A DNA stretch of 61,573 bases from Clostridiales bacterium (GCA_024698505.1 JAILRE010000064.1:1-61573); one strand, 5' to 3'. Shown: positions 43,412 through 52,783, counted from the first letter of the stretch. A program made the numbers and translations. The notes: a model not told the origin generated them from the sequence alone.

Positions 43412-44830
43412 TCACTTGATGATCTGCTGGGGCTCCTCCTCGCCGGGGACTTCCTTCTTGCCGGAGAGGACGAGGTTGGTGATGATGCCGAGGATCAGCG
43501 CGCAGGCTACCTCGGTAACGGTAATGGTCTGGCCTCCCTTGAGAGCGAAGTTCAGAGCGAGACCGCCGACGCCCGCGATGAGGATGACGGAAACGACGAA
43601 GAGGTTGCGGTTCTCGTTAAGATCGACGGGCTGGAGCATCTTGAGACCGGAGACTGCGATAAAGCCGTAGAGGGTCATGCAGACGCCGCCCATGACGCAG
43701 GCGGGAATGGAATCGAGGAAGGCCACGAACGGGGAGATGAACGCTACGATTACGGCGAGTATCGCGGCGTAGGTGATGGAGATGACGGAGGCGTTGCCGG
43801 TGATGGCCACGCAGCCGATGGACTCGCCGTAGGTGGTGTTGGGGCAGCCGCCGAATACCGCGCCCGCGAAGGAGCCGATGCCGTCGCCCAGGAGGGTGTT
43901 GGAGAGGCCGGGATCGGTGAGCAGATCCTTGTCGATTATGGAGGAGAGGTTCTTATGATCGGCGATATGCTCGGCAAATACGACGAACGCAACGGGGATG
44001 TATGCGACTGCGATCCTGCCGACGTATGCGAAGTTGAGCTCGCCGACGCCCTTGATGGCCTCAAGGAAGGTGAACTGCGGGAGCGCGATGAAGGTCTTGA
44101 CCGATACGCCGTCCGCAACGAGATTCCGGAAGGGGGTGAAATCGATTATCTTGAGAGCGTCGATCTCCTTGGCGTTGCCGATGAGGGTGAAGACCAGAGC
44201 AACGGCGTAGCCCGCGAGGATACCGATTATGAAGGGGATGAGCCTTATCTTCTTGCTGCCGTAGGTGGAGCAGATGATGACGACGAAGAGAGTTATGAGA
44301 GCGCATACGAGCGCGATGAACGGAGAAGCGACGGGCTGGAGAACGCCTTCAACAATGGGGCCGACGTCGCCCTTCATCATATCGCCGACGGCGTTGCCGG
44401 CGAGGGACAGACCGATTATGGCGACGGTCGGTCCGATGACGACGGCGGGCATGAGCTTGGAGATCCATTTGACGCCGGAGATCTTGACTATGATCGCGAT
44501 GACGACGTATACGAGACCGGCGAAGCACGCGCCCATTATAAGGCCGAGGAAGCCGAGGCTCATGGATATGCCGCCCGCGAACGCGGCGAACATGGAGCTT
44601 AAGAATGCGAATGAAGAGCCTAAGAATACCGGGCTGCGGAACTTGGTGAAGAGCTGGTATACGATGGTGCCGATACCCGCGCCGACGAGAGCGGCGGAAG
44701 CGGTCATGCCGTTGCCTACGATGGCGGGAACGGCTATGGTCGCAGCCATTATCGCCAGGAGCTGCTGGAAGGCAAACACCAGGCACTGACCGAAATTGGG
44801 TTTGTCCTTTACGTTGTAGATGAGGTTCAT
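43412..44830 (-). CDS. uraA: Uracil permease (UraA/NCS2)
   Basis: A 472-residue NCS2 transporter with about 14 membrane helices. Signature segments include GIGTIVYQLF, SSFAFLSSM, the conserved Glu in FAEHIADHKN and GCPNTTYGESIG. It brings uracil into the cell. ATG at 44830 has GGAGAAACC upstream. It follows pyrR by 47 bases and shares its leader. Confidence 0.94.
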   Translation of the reverse strand: MNLIYNVKDKPNFGQCLVFAFQQLLAIMAATIAVPAIVGNGMTASAALVGAGIGTIVYQLFTKFRSPVFLGSSFAFLSSMFAAFAGGISMSLGFLGLIMGACFAGLVYVVIAIIVKISGVKWISKLMPAVVIGPTVAIIGLSLAGNAVGDMMKGDVGPIVEGVLQPVASPFIALVCALITLFVVIICSTYGSKKIRLIPFIIGILAGYAVALVFTLIGNAKEIDALKIIDFTPFRNLVADGVSVKTFIALPQFTFLEAIKGVGELNFAYVGRIAVAYIPVAFVVFAEHIADHKNLSSIIDKDLLTDPGLSNTLLGDGIGSFAGAVFGGCPNTTYGESIGCVAITGNASVISITYAAILAVIVAFISPFVAFLDSIPACVMGGVCMTLYGFIAVSGLKMLQPVDLNENRNLFVVSVILIAGVGGLALNFALKGGQTITVTEVACALILGIITNLVLSGKKEVPGEEEPQQIIK

Positions 44831-44877
44831 TTTGGTTTCTCCTTCTCGTTTTTTATGCTCACCCCTATTGGGGATGT

Positions 44878-45539
<662 letters not shown>

Positions 45540-45545
45540 GTGTGT

Positions 45546-45574
45546 ATTCTACCACCGCGCGCGAAAAATGTAAA
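45546..45574 (-). promoter_or_regulatory. pyrR promoter
   Basis: TTTACA (45569-45574) and TAGAAT (45546-45551), 17-bp spacer, on the minus strand. Confidence 0.65.
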
Positions 45575-45689
45575 TAGGGAATGTCGATATTTTGGGGTAT
45601 TATTGCAGATTATTTTGTTTCTTATACAATATGTGGGCCGAGAAAAACAGAACGCCGCCCGCATTCAATGCGGACGGCGCAAAGCCCGT

Positions 45690-46892
45690 TCAGCGCAGGT
45701 AGATCAACTGGCTGTTGGAAACTATGGATTCCGTTCCCATTATGACGAGCAGTTTGGTCACGCCGTATTTCGCGACGAGCTCGGAGGGCATCGGAAGGGC
45801 CGCATCCTGATAGTAATTTCCCCTCGTGTCGATCATTATGACCGTGCTGTAATTCATCGCGAAGAGCGGCGCTATGGAATTGCCGTAGCTGTCCTTGATT
45901 ATCATCAGGGCCTCGCCGTTGCCCTCGGGATTCTCTATTACGGTCAGGCCGTTGTTGGAGTAGAGATACGCGGCGTATTTGTCGATCTCGTTCTCCTTGA
46001 GCTTCTCCTCGTCGTAAACGCCCTTATGCACGGTCGCCCTAACCTCGGGGCCGATGGAGACGGTCATATTGTCGAGCTTCGGGCTGCGCCAGATCTCCAG
46101 CTTGTCGGGAGAGGTGAGCCAGAGGCCGGACTTGCGGTAATAACTGCCGTAGAACTCGTATTCCTCGACCGTGAACTCCGATTTTTCGACGGGCGTGACG
46201 CCGAGTATCCCGCAGAGCGCGCGGTAGCAGAGATGCGCGCCGTCCATCGTCCAGTGATGATCCGTGCGGTAGAAATACCTTTCGTCGTCCTCCATTGAGG
46301 AGTAGAGCTCAACAAGATCGGGAACGAACGCGGAGGTATCCTGCCTGAGCTTATCCACGATCCCCGCGTCGGGGTACTCGAGATGGAGCTTGGGCAGATC
46401 GGAGACGGAGGTTAGCGCGGAGTTTGGCGCTATCACGATCCCGTACTCGAGGCCGTTATCCGCGGCGAATTTCTCAAGGCAGCCCTCGTTCTCCTCAAGG
46501 TAGGAATAGAACTTGAGACGAAGATCGATCGGCGCGTCGTAAAGGCGGTCGCCTCTGCCCATTATGACGGGCTGAACGGCGTTCCTTCCGGTGGCGCGAA
46601 GATAATAGGCGTTTGCAGCGACGAAGAATTTGCGCGCGGGGAAATGATCCTCGAGGAAGGAATCGACGTTGGAGGAAAGATCGCCCTTGACTATATCCTC
46701 CCTGAGAGCTGCTGCGTCCTTGCCCTTTATGGGGTGATCCTGCAACACGCGGAATTCAAGAGGGCTGAGCTTCCCCGCCTGTTTTGGGAGCGCGAGGAAC
46801 AAAATGAAGCAGAGCCCTATTACCGCGCAGAACGCGATCACGAGGGCAAGCTGCGCCTTTGTGTATTTTTTCTCTTTCTTTTCCAAATCCAT
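45690..46892 (-). CDS. DHHW family protein (AlgJ/AlgX-like O-acyltransferase)
   Basis: A 400-residue protein with one N-terminal membrane helix (about 14-36) and an extracellular SGNH-like domain: the DHHW motif in RTDHHWTMDG and the serine-bearing KDSYGNS. Family members are thought to transfer acyl groups to surface polysaccharides, usually with an MBOAT membrane partner. ATG 46892 overlaps the stop of the DUF4358 gene (TGATG). Confidence 0.85.
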   Translation of the reverse strand: MDLEKKEKKYTKAQLALVIAFCAVIGLCFILFLALPKQAGKLSPLEFRVLQDHPIKGKDAAALREDIVKGDLSSNVDSFLEDHFPARKFFVAANAYYLRATGRNAVQPVIMGRGDRLYDAPIDLRLKFYSYLEENEGCLEKFAADNGLEYGIVIAPNSALTSVSDLPKLHLEYPDAGIVDKLRQDTSAFVPDLVELYSSMEDDERYFYRTDHHWTMDGAHLCYRALCGILGVTPVEKSEFTVEEYEFYGSYYRKSGLWLTSPDKLEIWRSPKLDNMTVSIGPEVRATVHKGVYDEEKLKENEIDKYAAYLYSNNGLTVIENPEGNGEALMIIKDSYGNSIAPLFAMNYSTVIMIDTRGNYYQDAALPMPSELVAKYGVTKLLVIMGTESIVSNSQLIYLR

Positions 46893-47455
46893 CAACCCAG
46901 AAGCTTGTCGACCGTTTCATAGGCGGCGTCGTTATCGGCGGAAATGACGACTACGAGGAGCTGCCCCTTTACGATCTTGACGGCGGTCTCGAGCTTATTG
47001 ATCTGCTCGGGGCCGTAGGTGGTGTAGTTCTCGATATAGCTGTCGATCATGGCCTGTACGGCTTCGAGCGCGGCCTTTGCGCCGGCTTCGTCGTTGGCCT
47101 TGAGCACGAGCACGAGATCGGGCGTGGAGCCCGCGGAATAGGAGGCGACCTCCTTTGCGCCGTCCTTTTCGGAAACGGTCGCGGCGTCGATCCTGTAATA
47201 CCTGAGTATGAAATCCCTGTCCTCTATCTTCTCGACGTACTGATCCTCGAAGGTGCAGCCTTCGCGGATGGCCTTGGCGAGCTCGTCCACGTCGTATTCC
47301 CTGGCGGGAGCCTCGGTAGCGGGGGCCTCCGTGGTATCGTTCACGGGTGCGTTCGTGGGATCGACGGGCTTGGGATCGGGCTTCCTGCACGCCGCGAGGG
47401 AGAGCGCGAATACGAGCGCGAGTACGGCGGCGATGATCTTAACGGTCTTTTTCAT
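46892..47455 (-). CDS. DUF4358 lipoprotein
   Basis: A 187-residue lipoprotein: signal ending SLAAC (lipid Cys about 22), a short Thr/Glu/Pro linker, then a DUF4358 domain (about 60-187) with YYRID and YGPEQINKLE. DUF4358 proteins are commonly encoded beside DHHW proteins and MBOATs; their function is unknown. Confidence 0.75.
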   Translation of the reverse strand: MKKTVKIIAAVLALVFALSLAACRKPDPKPVDPTNAPVNDTTEAPATEAPAREYDVDELAKAIREGCTFEDQYVEKIEDRDFILRYYRIDAATVSEKDGAKEVASYSAGSTPDLVLVLKANDEAGAKAALEAVQAMIDSYIENYTTYGPEQINKLETAVKIVKGQLLVVVISADNDAAYETVDKLLG

Positions 47456-47466
47456 TTTTATTCTCC

Positions 47467-48474
47467 TTATGAGTTCTCTCTGACCACGCGGCAGATGTGA
47501 TCCGCCCATATGCGGTCGTATCTCAGGTTGAAGTGGATGCCGTCGCTCGAGGCTTCGTCGGGGAGATAACCCTCCTCGTTGAAGAGCGCGGCGGGCACCG
47601 TGACGTACACTATGCCGCGTTCCTCGGCAAAGGCCTTCAGCCTTTTGTTGATCCTTCTTACGTTTTCGATGGTGATGCCCGTCGTGCTCGTTTCGGAAAC
47701 GTGCTTCGTTACGGGCGGCACGCCGACTACGAATACCTTGCAGCCGGGCTGGAGCTCGAGTATCCTGTCCACGAGCTCGCCGTACTTCCTGATGAAGGTG
47801 TTGTAGCTGGGCCAGCCGAGCTCGTTCGTGCCGAAGAAGAGTATCGCCTTGCCGTAGGAGCCCTGGGCCACCATCTCCATTATGGGAGCGGAGCAGCCGT
47901 CCGCCGTGGCGGTCATGACGCTGCTTATGTTGACGCCCTCCTTGACGAAGAAATCGCCGTGGGTTATTACGCCGAACCGGTATAACCCGACGAAGAGCGA
48001 ATTGCCTATGAACACCGCGTCGTCGAATACGCTCTGATCCTCGGAGCCGGGCTTCGGCGTTGACGTGGGTTTAGGCGTTTTCGTCGGCTTAACGGTGGGC
48101 TTTGCCGTGGGCTTCGGAGTCGCAGTCGGCTTCGGAGTCGCAGTCGGCTTCGGAGTCGCAGTCGGCGCGGGCGTCGGCGCGGGCGTCGGCGCGGGCGTCG
48201 GAGCGGGCGTTTCCGTAGGAGCCTCCGTCGGGACTTCAGTCGGCGCGGGAGTATCCGTCGGGGCCTCAGTCGGGGCTTCCGTCGGAGCGGGAGTTTCCGT
48301 CGGGACTTCCGTCGGTATCTCGGTGACGGGCTGCGGAGTCAGAACGTCGACGCTCTTCTGCGTGGGGGCGGGCTCCTCGGTGGGATCCGCGGGGGCCGGC
48401 CCGCATACGCATCCCGTGAATGCCAGCAGGGTAAGCAGAGCAAGCGCGGACGCTATGATTTTAACGGGTCTCAT
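47467..48474 (-). CDS. SGNH/GDSL hydrolase lipoprotein with Thr-Pro stalk
   Basis: A 335-residue lipoprotein (lipobox AFTGC, Cys about 22), a stalk of about 110 residues rich in Thr, Pro and Ala (APTPAPTPAPTATPKPTATP type), then an SGNH esterase domain: FIGNSLF (block I Ser), FFGTNELGWP (block III Gly/Asn) and SSDGIHFN (catalytic Asp and His). It probably deacylates a wall polymer. A paralog follows immediately upstream on the same strand (48482-49369). Confidence 0.85.
   Translation of the reverse strand: MRPVKIIASALALLTLLAFTGCVCGPAPADPTEEPAPTQKSVDVLTPQPVTEIPTEVPTETPAPTEAPTEAPTDTPAPTEVPTEAPTETPAPTPAPTPAPTPAPTATPKPTATPKPTATPKPTAKPTVKPTKTPKPTSTPKPGSEDQSVFDDAVFIGNSLFVGLYRFGVITHGDFFVKEGVNISSVMTATADGCSAPIMEMVAQGSYGKAILFFGTNELGWPSYNTFIRKYGELVDRILELQPGCKVFVVGVPPVTKHVSETSTTGITIENVRRINKRLKAFAEERGIVYVTVPAALFNEEGYLPDEASSDGIHFNLRYDRIWADHICRVVRENS
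48109..48310. repeat. Thr-Pro-coding tandem repeats of the SGNH stalk
   Basis: Three 18-bp units GTCGGCTTCGGAGTCGCA-type at about 48120-48165, then 12-bp GGCGCGGGCGTC-type units, all in frame. Typical low-complexity stalk coding region, prone to slippage. Confidence 0.75.
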
Positions 48475-48481
48475 TATTCGT

Positions 48482-49369
48482 TCAGGACGCCTTTCTTACC
48501 GTGCGGGCTATGTGATCCGCCCAGATGCGGTCATACTTGAGGTTGAAGTGGATGCCGTCGCTCGAGGCTTCGTCGGGCAGATAGCCGGTGTCGCTTATAA
48601 GATCCTTGGGCACCTTAACGTAGGTAACGCTGCGCCTGTCGGCAAGCTGCTCGAGCATATTGTTCATCTTGTTGATGTTGGCGAGGTTCACGCCGTTGGT
48701 GCTCTTGTCGGAATAGGCCTTCGTCACGGGCGGGATGCCGACTATGAAGAGCTTCGCCTGAGGATGGATCTTCCAGATCTCGTCCAGCAGATCGGAATAC
48801 TTCTGTATGAAGCTCGTATAGCTGGGCCAGCCGAGCTCGTTCGTGCCGAAGAAGAGGATGACCTTGCCGTATTCCTTCTGGGCGAGCATATCCATGATGG
48901 GGATGGAATCGCCGTCCGCGGGATCGGTATAGACGGTGTTGATGTTGAGGCCTTCCTTGGTGAAGAAATCGCCGTGCGTGATGACGCCGAACCTGTAAAG
49001 CCCCACGAAGAGGGAGTTGCCGATGAACGCCGCGTCGTCGAATACGGACTGATCCTCGCCCTCGTTGGGATCCTTGGTGGGAGCCTCCGTGGGCGCTTCG
49101 GTGGGAGCCTCGGTGATATCCGGCTGCTTGGTGGGCGCTTCGGTGGGGACTTCCGTCTCAACAGGGACTTCCGTGGGAGCGGGAGTCGGCGCCTCGGTGA
49201 AATCGGGAACGTCCGTGGGCACGGGGCGGACTACGCTCGTCGCCTGGGGAACGGGGGTGTTGATATCAACCACCGTATCGCTCGGATGGTCCTTCCCGCG
49301 GCAGGCGCCAAGGAGCATTACCCCCGCCAGTACCGCGATCGTCATTATTATGCTTATGAGCTTTTTCAT
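48482..49369 (-). CDS. SGNH/GDSL hydrolase lipoprotein, paralog
   Basis: A 295-residue lipoprotein (lipobox LLGAC, Cys about 23) with a shorter Thr/Pro/Glu stalk (about 70 residues) and the same SGNH domain as the neighbour: FIGNSLF, FFGTNELGWP, SSDGIHFN. The two domains are very similar, indicating a tandem duplication; they differ in the substrate pocket region between blocks I and III. It is the first gene of the cluster, behind a strong promoter. Confidence 0.85.
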   Translation of the reverse strand: MKKLISIIMTIAVLAGVMLLGACRGKDHPSDTVVDINTPVPQATSVVRPVPTDVPDFTEAPTPAPTEVPVETEVPTEAPTKQPDITEAPTEAPTEAPTKDPNEGEDQSVFDDAAFIGNSLFVGLYRFGVITHGDFFTKEGLNINTVYTDPADGDSIPIMDMLAQKEYGKVILFFGTNELGWPSYTSFIQKYSDLLDEIWKIHPQAKLFIVGIPPVTKAYSDKSTNGVNLANINKMNNMLEQLADRRSVTYVKVPKDLISDTGYLPDEASSDGIHFNLKYDRIWADHIARTVRKAS

Positions 49370-49433
49370 AGCTTCCGTTCCTTCGATGATGATTATTCGG
49401 CCGCCCGTTTTCCGGGGCCGCACAGATATAGTT

Positions 49434-49462
49434 ATTATATCAAATAATGCTCACTCTTTCAA
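49434..49462 (-). promoter_or_regulatory. Promoter of the SGNH-DHHW cluster
   Basis: TTGAAA (49457-49462) and TATAAT (49434-49439) with a 17-bp spacer on the minus strand, 65 bp before the first SGNH gene. Confidence 0.8.
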
Positions 49463-49541
49463 CAGTTTGGTAAAATATTTAATCCTGCCGAAGTGCGTGG
49501 CGTTTGCTCCTTCGGCGCTCCGTTTTGGCTTTTTACGGCGA

Positions 49542-49581
49542 AACGGCGCCGCCCCGTCCCAAAGGGCAGCGCCGTCCGCAG
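49542..49581 (-). terminator. Strong hairpin after the HTH-DUF4097 gene
   Basis: An ACGGCGC/GCGCCGT stem extended by GCCC/GGGC, 40 bases beyond the stop codon. The following sequence lacks a good U-run, so it may stabilise the 3' end. Confidence 0.5.
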
Positions 49582-49618
49582 GGGAAAGCTCTTTCGCTGT
49601 GAAAATGTCTTTTTTATA

Positions 49619-50713
49619 TCAAGCCTCGAGGCTTACGCCGCCGCCTCCGGACTTGGCTTCGACCAGAACGGAGCCGTCGCCGACGGTCGTATCGACCTTC
49701 CTGCCGGAGGCGATCGTTTCGCCCATCCAGGTGAGCTGCGACCTGCCGCCCCCCGTGGAGAGGCAGGCATTAACGCCGCTTACCTTCTTTAGTATGACGC
49801 TTACGCCGCCGCCGCCCGTCATGGCCTTGACCTCTTTGGGGCTTATGAGAGTGAGGCTGACGCCGCCGCCGCCCGAAGCGGCTTCGGTATAAGCGGCCCT
49901 CGCGAAAACGCCGATCCTGCCGCCGTCCGTCCTGACCAGGAGCTTTTCTTCGCAGTCGAGCCCCTCGGCGCTCACCGTGCCGCCGCCCGTCTTGGCGGAG
50001 ACGTTGACGGCCTTCGTGCGGGTCATGGAGACGGAGCCGCCGCCGGTCATAAGCTGAAGCTCGTCAACACGGCAGTTTTCGATCGCTATCGAGCCGCCGC
50101 CGGTCTTCGATTCGAACGAGCCGGCTTCGACCCGGAAAGCCTTCAGCTTGCCCGCGCGCTGCTTGGTTTCGATCTTCGTTATCCTGCCGGGCAGGTTGAC
50201 CTTTATCTCGGGAACCTTCCTATTCGTTATTATCAGGAAGCCGAACCGATCGGATCTCTCCTGCTCGATCCTGACGGCGCCGCCCTCGACCGAGACGTGT
50301 ATCCTTTCCTTTTCCTCGTCCGTGCCGTTCACCTCGACCGAGAAGCTGCCGTCCTCGCTGCCGACAAGCTCCAGATTGGAGGTGCCGCGAAGATCGCAGA
50401 TGAGCTCGTCAACGGGGGAAAACTGTTTTTCCTGCGCCTCCTCGCTGACGGTCTCCGCGGGCTCGGGAGCGGATCTGCCGACGAGCGGCTCGTCCATGCC
50501 GTCCTGCGGGGCAAGCTCGCCGATCAGCTCGTCGACGGTCATGCCGTAAATGCGGCTCAAGAGGATTATGTTGTCCACCTCGGGGGAGGATTCGGCCCTC
50601 TCCCATTTGCTGACGGCCTGGCGGGAGACGCCGAGTGCGGAGGCCAGCTCCTCCTGCGAGAGGCCCTTGTTCTTTCTGAGCTCAACGAGCCTGTTTGCGA
50701 ATGCGATGTTCAT
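49619..50713 (-). CDS. XRE-family HTH protein fused to DUF4097 beta-domain
   Basis: A 364-residue protein. Residues 5-60 are a Cro/XRE helix-turn-helix (LSQEELASALGVSRQAVSKWE). After an acidic linker (70-100), a DUF4097-like domain follows (about 105-364) in which eight blocks begin with turns such as KTGGGSI, MTGGGSV, KTGGGTV, ASGGGGV, MTGGGGV, STGGGR and KSGGGGV at about 20-residue intervals, as in a beta-helix. No membrane segment or signal is present, so it is cytoplasmic; DUF4097 usually sits on envelope proteins. It may sense an unknown ligand. Confidence 0.8.
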   Translation of the reverse strand: MNIAFANRLVELRKNKGLSQEELASALGVSRQAVSKWERAESSPEVDNIILLSRIYGMTVDELIGELAPQDGMDEPLVGRSAPEPAETVSEEAQEKQFSPVDELICDLRGTSNLELVGSEDGSFSVEVNGTDEEKERIHVSVEGGAVRIEQERSDRFGFLIITNRKVPEIKVNLPGRITKIETKQRAGKLKAFRVEAGSFESKTGGGSIAIENCRVDELQLMTGGGSVSMTRTKAVNVSAKTGGGTVSAEGLDCEEKLLVRTDGGRIGVFARAAYTEAASGGGGVSLTLISPKEVKAMTGGGGVSVILKKVSGVNACLSTGGGRSQLTWMGETIASGRKVDTTVGDGSVLVEAKSGGGGVSLEA

Positions 50714-51246
50714 AATTGACTCTCCTTTTTTCGTTTTCGGTCACTGAGCCGCTCCCGGATATTTGCGGCCCCCTTCTCTTTACGCCATGATCATAGCGCA
50801 AAAAAGGCGGTTGCGCAAGCAACGGCGCTTTACATCCGGCGGAAATTTTGTCAACCGTCGGTTGCATTGCGGGTCTTTTTTCATAATCCTTATAAATTCG
50901 GCTTCGGGTTTTGAAAATCGAAAGCGCATTCGAATGGTAGGACGCATTTTCGGGAGTTGGGAATGGCTGTTCTATCATTGAAAAGCCGCGGATACGCAAG
51001 GCGGCAAATGTGGAAAACTCCATATTTTCCCGCCTTTACAAGCATATTTTCTGTGGAAAAGCCTGTGGAAACTGTGGAGAAAGGGGCGTTTTCGGTACTT
51101 TGCGCCATATCCCGACAGCATTCGATCCATATTTGTTTTTCCGTGCGCGGATCAAAAAACGAGCGCAAAAAAGGCCGGGGCGGCTGCGTCTCCCCATGAG
51201 GGAAACTGGCCTTGCCCGGCCGGTATTACGGAGTGTTCAGCCCTTT
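50714..51246. promoter_or_regulatory. Intergenic region with dyads and DnaA-box-like 9-mers
   Basis: 533 bp with no supported gene. It holds the dyad CAACCG-T-CGGTTG (50852-50864) overlapping a minus-strand TTGACA, and a second dyad GTTGC-GCAA-GCAAC (about 50811-50824); both may be operators for the HTH protein. Four 9-mers, TGTGGAAAA (51009-51017), TGTGGAAAA (51052-51060), TGTGGAAAC (51064-51072) and TGTGGAGAA (51073-51081), each differ by one or two bases from the DnaA-box form TGTGGATAA. Confidence 0.5.
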
Positions 51247-52182
51247 TCAGAACCTCGGCATGGAGGCCTTTCTCAGCTTTGCGAGCGCGTTTTCGAACTC
51301 CTCGGGGAGGGGCGCGGTAAAGGTCATGAGCTCGCCCGTCGAGGGATGTATGAGCCTGAGCTCGCCCGCGTGGAGCGCCTGCCCGACTATGCCGAGCTTG
51401 TTCCTTGCTCTGCCGTAGACCTCGTCCCCGACTATCGGATGCTTGATATGGGACATGTGCACCCTTATCTGGTGCGTGCGCCCCGTCTCGAGCTCGAGCC
51501 TTAAAAACGTCACGTCGCCGAATCTTTCGAGCACCCGCCAATGGGTAACGGCGTTCCTGCCCGCGGGATCGACGGCCATCTTCTTGCGGTCGTTCCTCGA
51601 CCTTGCGATGGGGGCGTCGACCGTGCCGCCGTCCTCCCTGAAATTGCCGTCGCAGAGGGCGTAATACACCCTCGAAACGCTGTGCGTCTTGAGCTGATCG
51701 GAGAGGAAGGCGTGCGCCCTGTCGTTCTTGGCTATTACGAGCAGGCCGCTCGTCATGCGGTCTATGCGGTGGACTATGCCGGGGCGCATCTCCCCGCCGA
51801 CGCCGGAGAGATCCTTTACGTGATACATTATGGCGTTGACGAGCGTCCCGTCCGGGTTGCCCGCCGCGGGATGCACGACCATGCCCTTGGGCTTGTTTAT
51901 GACGGCGATATCGTCGTCCTGATAGACGATATCGAGCGGGATATCCTGCGGGACTATATCGGTCATCGCGGGAGGGGGCGGGACTATCGTTATAACGTCG
52001 CCGGCCCTGACCTTGGTCTTGGAGGCGGCCTCCCTTCCGTTAAGCAGGAGATCGCCGTTTTCGATCAGCCTTTGGATCGAATTGCGCGAAAAAGAGCTCG
52101 CCTCCGCGGCAAACGCGTCGAGCCTCTTCCCCGCCGCTTCGTCGGGCGCGGTGAATTCGATTATCTCCCTGTCGTCGATCAA
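51247..52182 (-). CDS. RluA-family pseudouridine synthase (RluD type)
   Basis: A 311-residue enzyme with an N-terminal S4 RNA-binding domain (KRLDAF...SRNSIQRLIENGDLLLNG) and a catalytic domain with HRIDRMTSGLLV (catalytic Asp; the common form is HRLDKDTSG), GRTHQIRVHM and the C-terminal TGELMTF. Likely modifies 23S rRNA. The start codon is TTG, overlapping the lspA stop (TTGA), with GGAGG 7 bases upstream. Confidence 0.92.
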   Translation of the reverse strand: MIDDREIIEFTAPDEAAGKRLDAFAAEASSFSRNSIQRLIENGDLLLNGREAASKTKVRAGDVITIVPPPPAMTDIVPQDIPLDIVYQDDDIAVINKPKGMVVHPAAGNPDGTLVNAIMYHVKDLSGVGGEMRPGIVHRIDRMTSGLLVIAKNDRAHAFLSDQLKTHSVSRVYYALCDGNFREDGGTVDAPIARSRNDRKKMAVDPAGRNAVTHWRVLERFGDVTFLRLELETGRTHQIRVHMSHIKHPIVGDEVYGRARNKLGIVGQALHAGELRLIHPSTGELMTFTAPLPEEFENALAKLRKASMPRF

Positions 52183-52703
52183 GCCTCGGCCTCCGGTTTT
52201 TCCTCGTTTACGGGGGATTTCTTCTTCTCCTCCGGGAAGAGCTCGGCAAAGAAATCGCGGCCCTGCTTAGTGAAAAGGAGCATCACGGCGAGCAGTATCG
52301 CGCCGCAGGTAACGAAGCAGTCCGCCACGTTGAATACGGGGAAGCTTATGAATTCGGTGCAGATGAAATCGCGCACGAAGCCCAAAAACACGCGGTCGAT
52401 CAGGTTGCCTATCGCGCCGCCCGTTACGGCCGCAAACGCGATCGCGATGATGGGGCTCATGCGCCTGCTGTATTTTACGAGCAGGAATATGAGCGCGGCA
52501 ATAACGACCGCCGTCACGATCGAGATGACGATCATGAAGCCGTTGACTCCGTTCATCATGCCCCAGACCATGCCGCGGTTCTCCACGGACTCAAAGCGGA
52601 TGAAGCCCCTTATAAAGGGCATATCGTGACCGAATATCAGGTATTTCGTGAGCTGATCCGCGCCCACGGCGAAAACGATTATTGCAAATACGACTATCAG
52701 CAT
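52179..52703 (-). CDS. lspA: Lipoprotein signal peptidase II
   Basis: A 174-residue aspartic protease with four membrane helices that cleaves prolipoproteins. The catalytic aspartates are in GNLIDR and FNVADCFVT; also VENRGMVWGMM. A short charged C-terminal extension (EEKKKSPVNEEKPEAEA) is extra. Co-transcribed with rluD, the usual pair. It would process the many lipoproteins in this window. Confidence 0.95.
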   Translation of the reverse strand: MLIVVFAIIVFAVGADQLTKYLIFGHDMPFIRGFIRFESVENRGMVWGMMNGVNGFMIVISIVTAVVIAALIFLLVKYSRRMSPIIAIAFAAVTGGAIGNLIDRVFLGFVRDFICTEFISFPVFNVADCFVTCGAILLAVMLLFTKQGRDFFAELFPEEKKKSPVNEEKPEAEA

Positions 52704-52732
52704 TTAAGATCCTGCCTTTTGATAGGATAAAG

Positions 52733-52783
52733 TATTTTATCATGTTTGGCATATTGCTTGCAAGCCCCCCGCATGATAAAATA
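52733..52783. promoter_or_regulatory. Divergent lspA / addA promoters
   Basis: Plus strand (addA): TTGCTT (52754-52759), 17-bp spacer, TAAAAT (52777-52782). Minus strand (lspA): TTGCAA (52758-52763), 18-bp spacer, TAAAAT (52734-52739). The 12-bp sequence CATGATAAAATA occurs on both strands (52733-52744 and 52772-52783) as an inverted repeat, so the two promoters share overlapping -35 elements and likely compete. Confidence 0.65.

Noticed and set aside
48065-48310. CRISPR-like repeat array
   Set aside because: The repeats have no spacers and are in frame, coding for a Thr-Pro stalk.
51009-51081. Replication origin
   Set aside because: There are DnaA-box-like 9-mers, but no dnaA/dnaN/rpmH neighbours and no change of gene strand at this place; kept only as a finding.
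50890-51168. 92-codon minus-strand frame in the rluD-upstream gap
   Set aside because: No ribosome site or family resemblance, and it covers the repeated 9-mers; likely chance.
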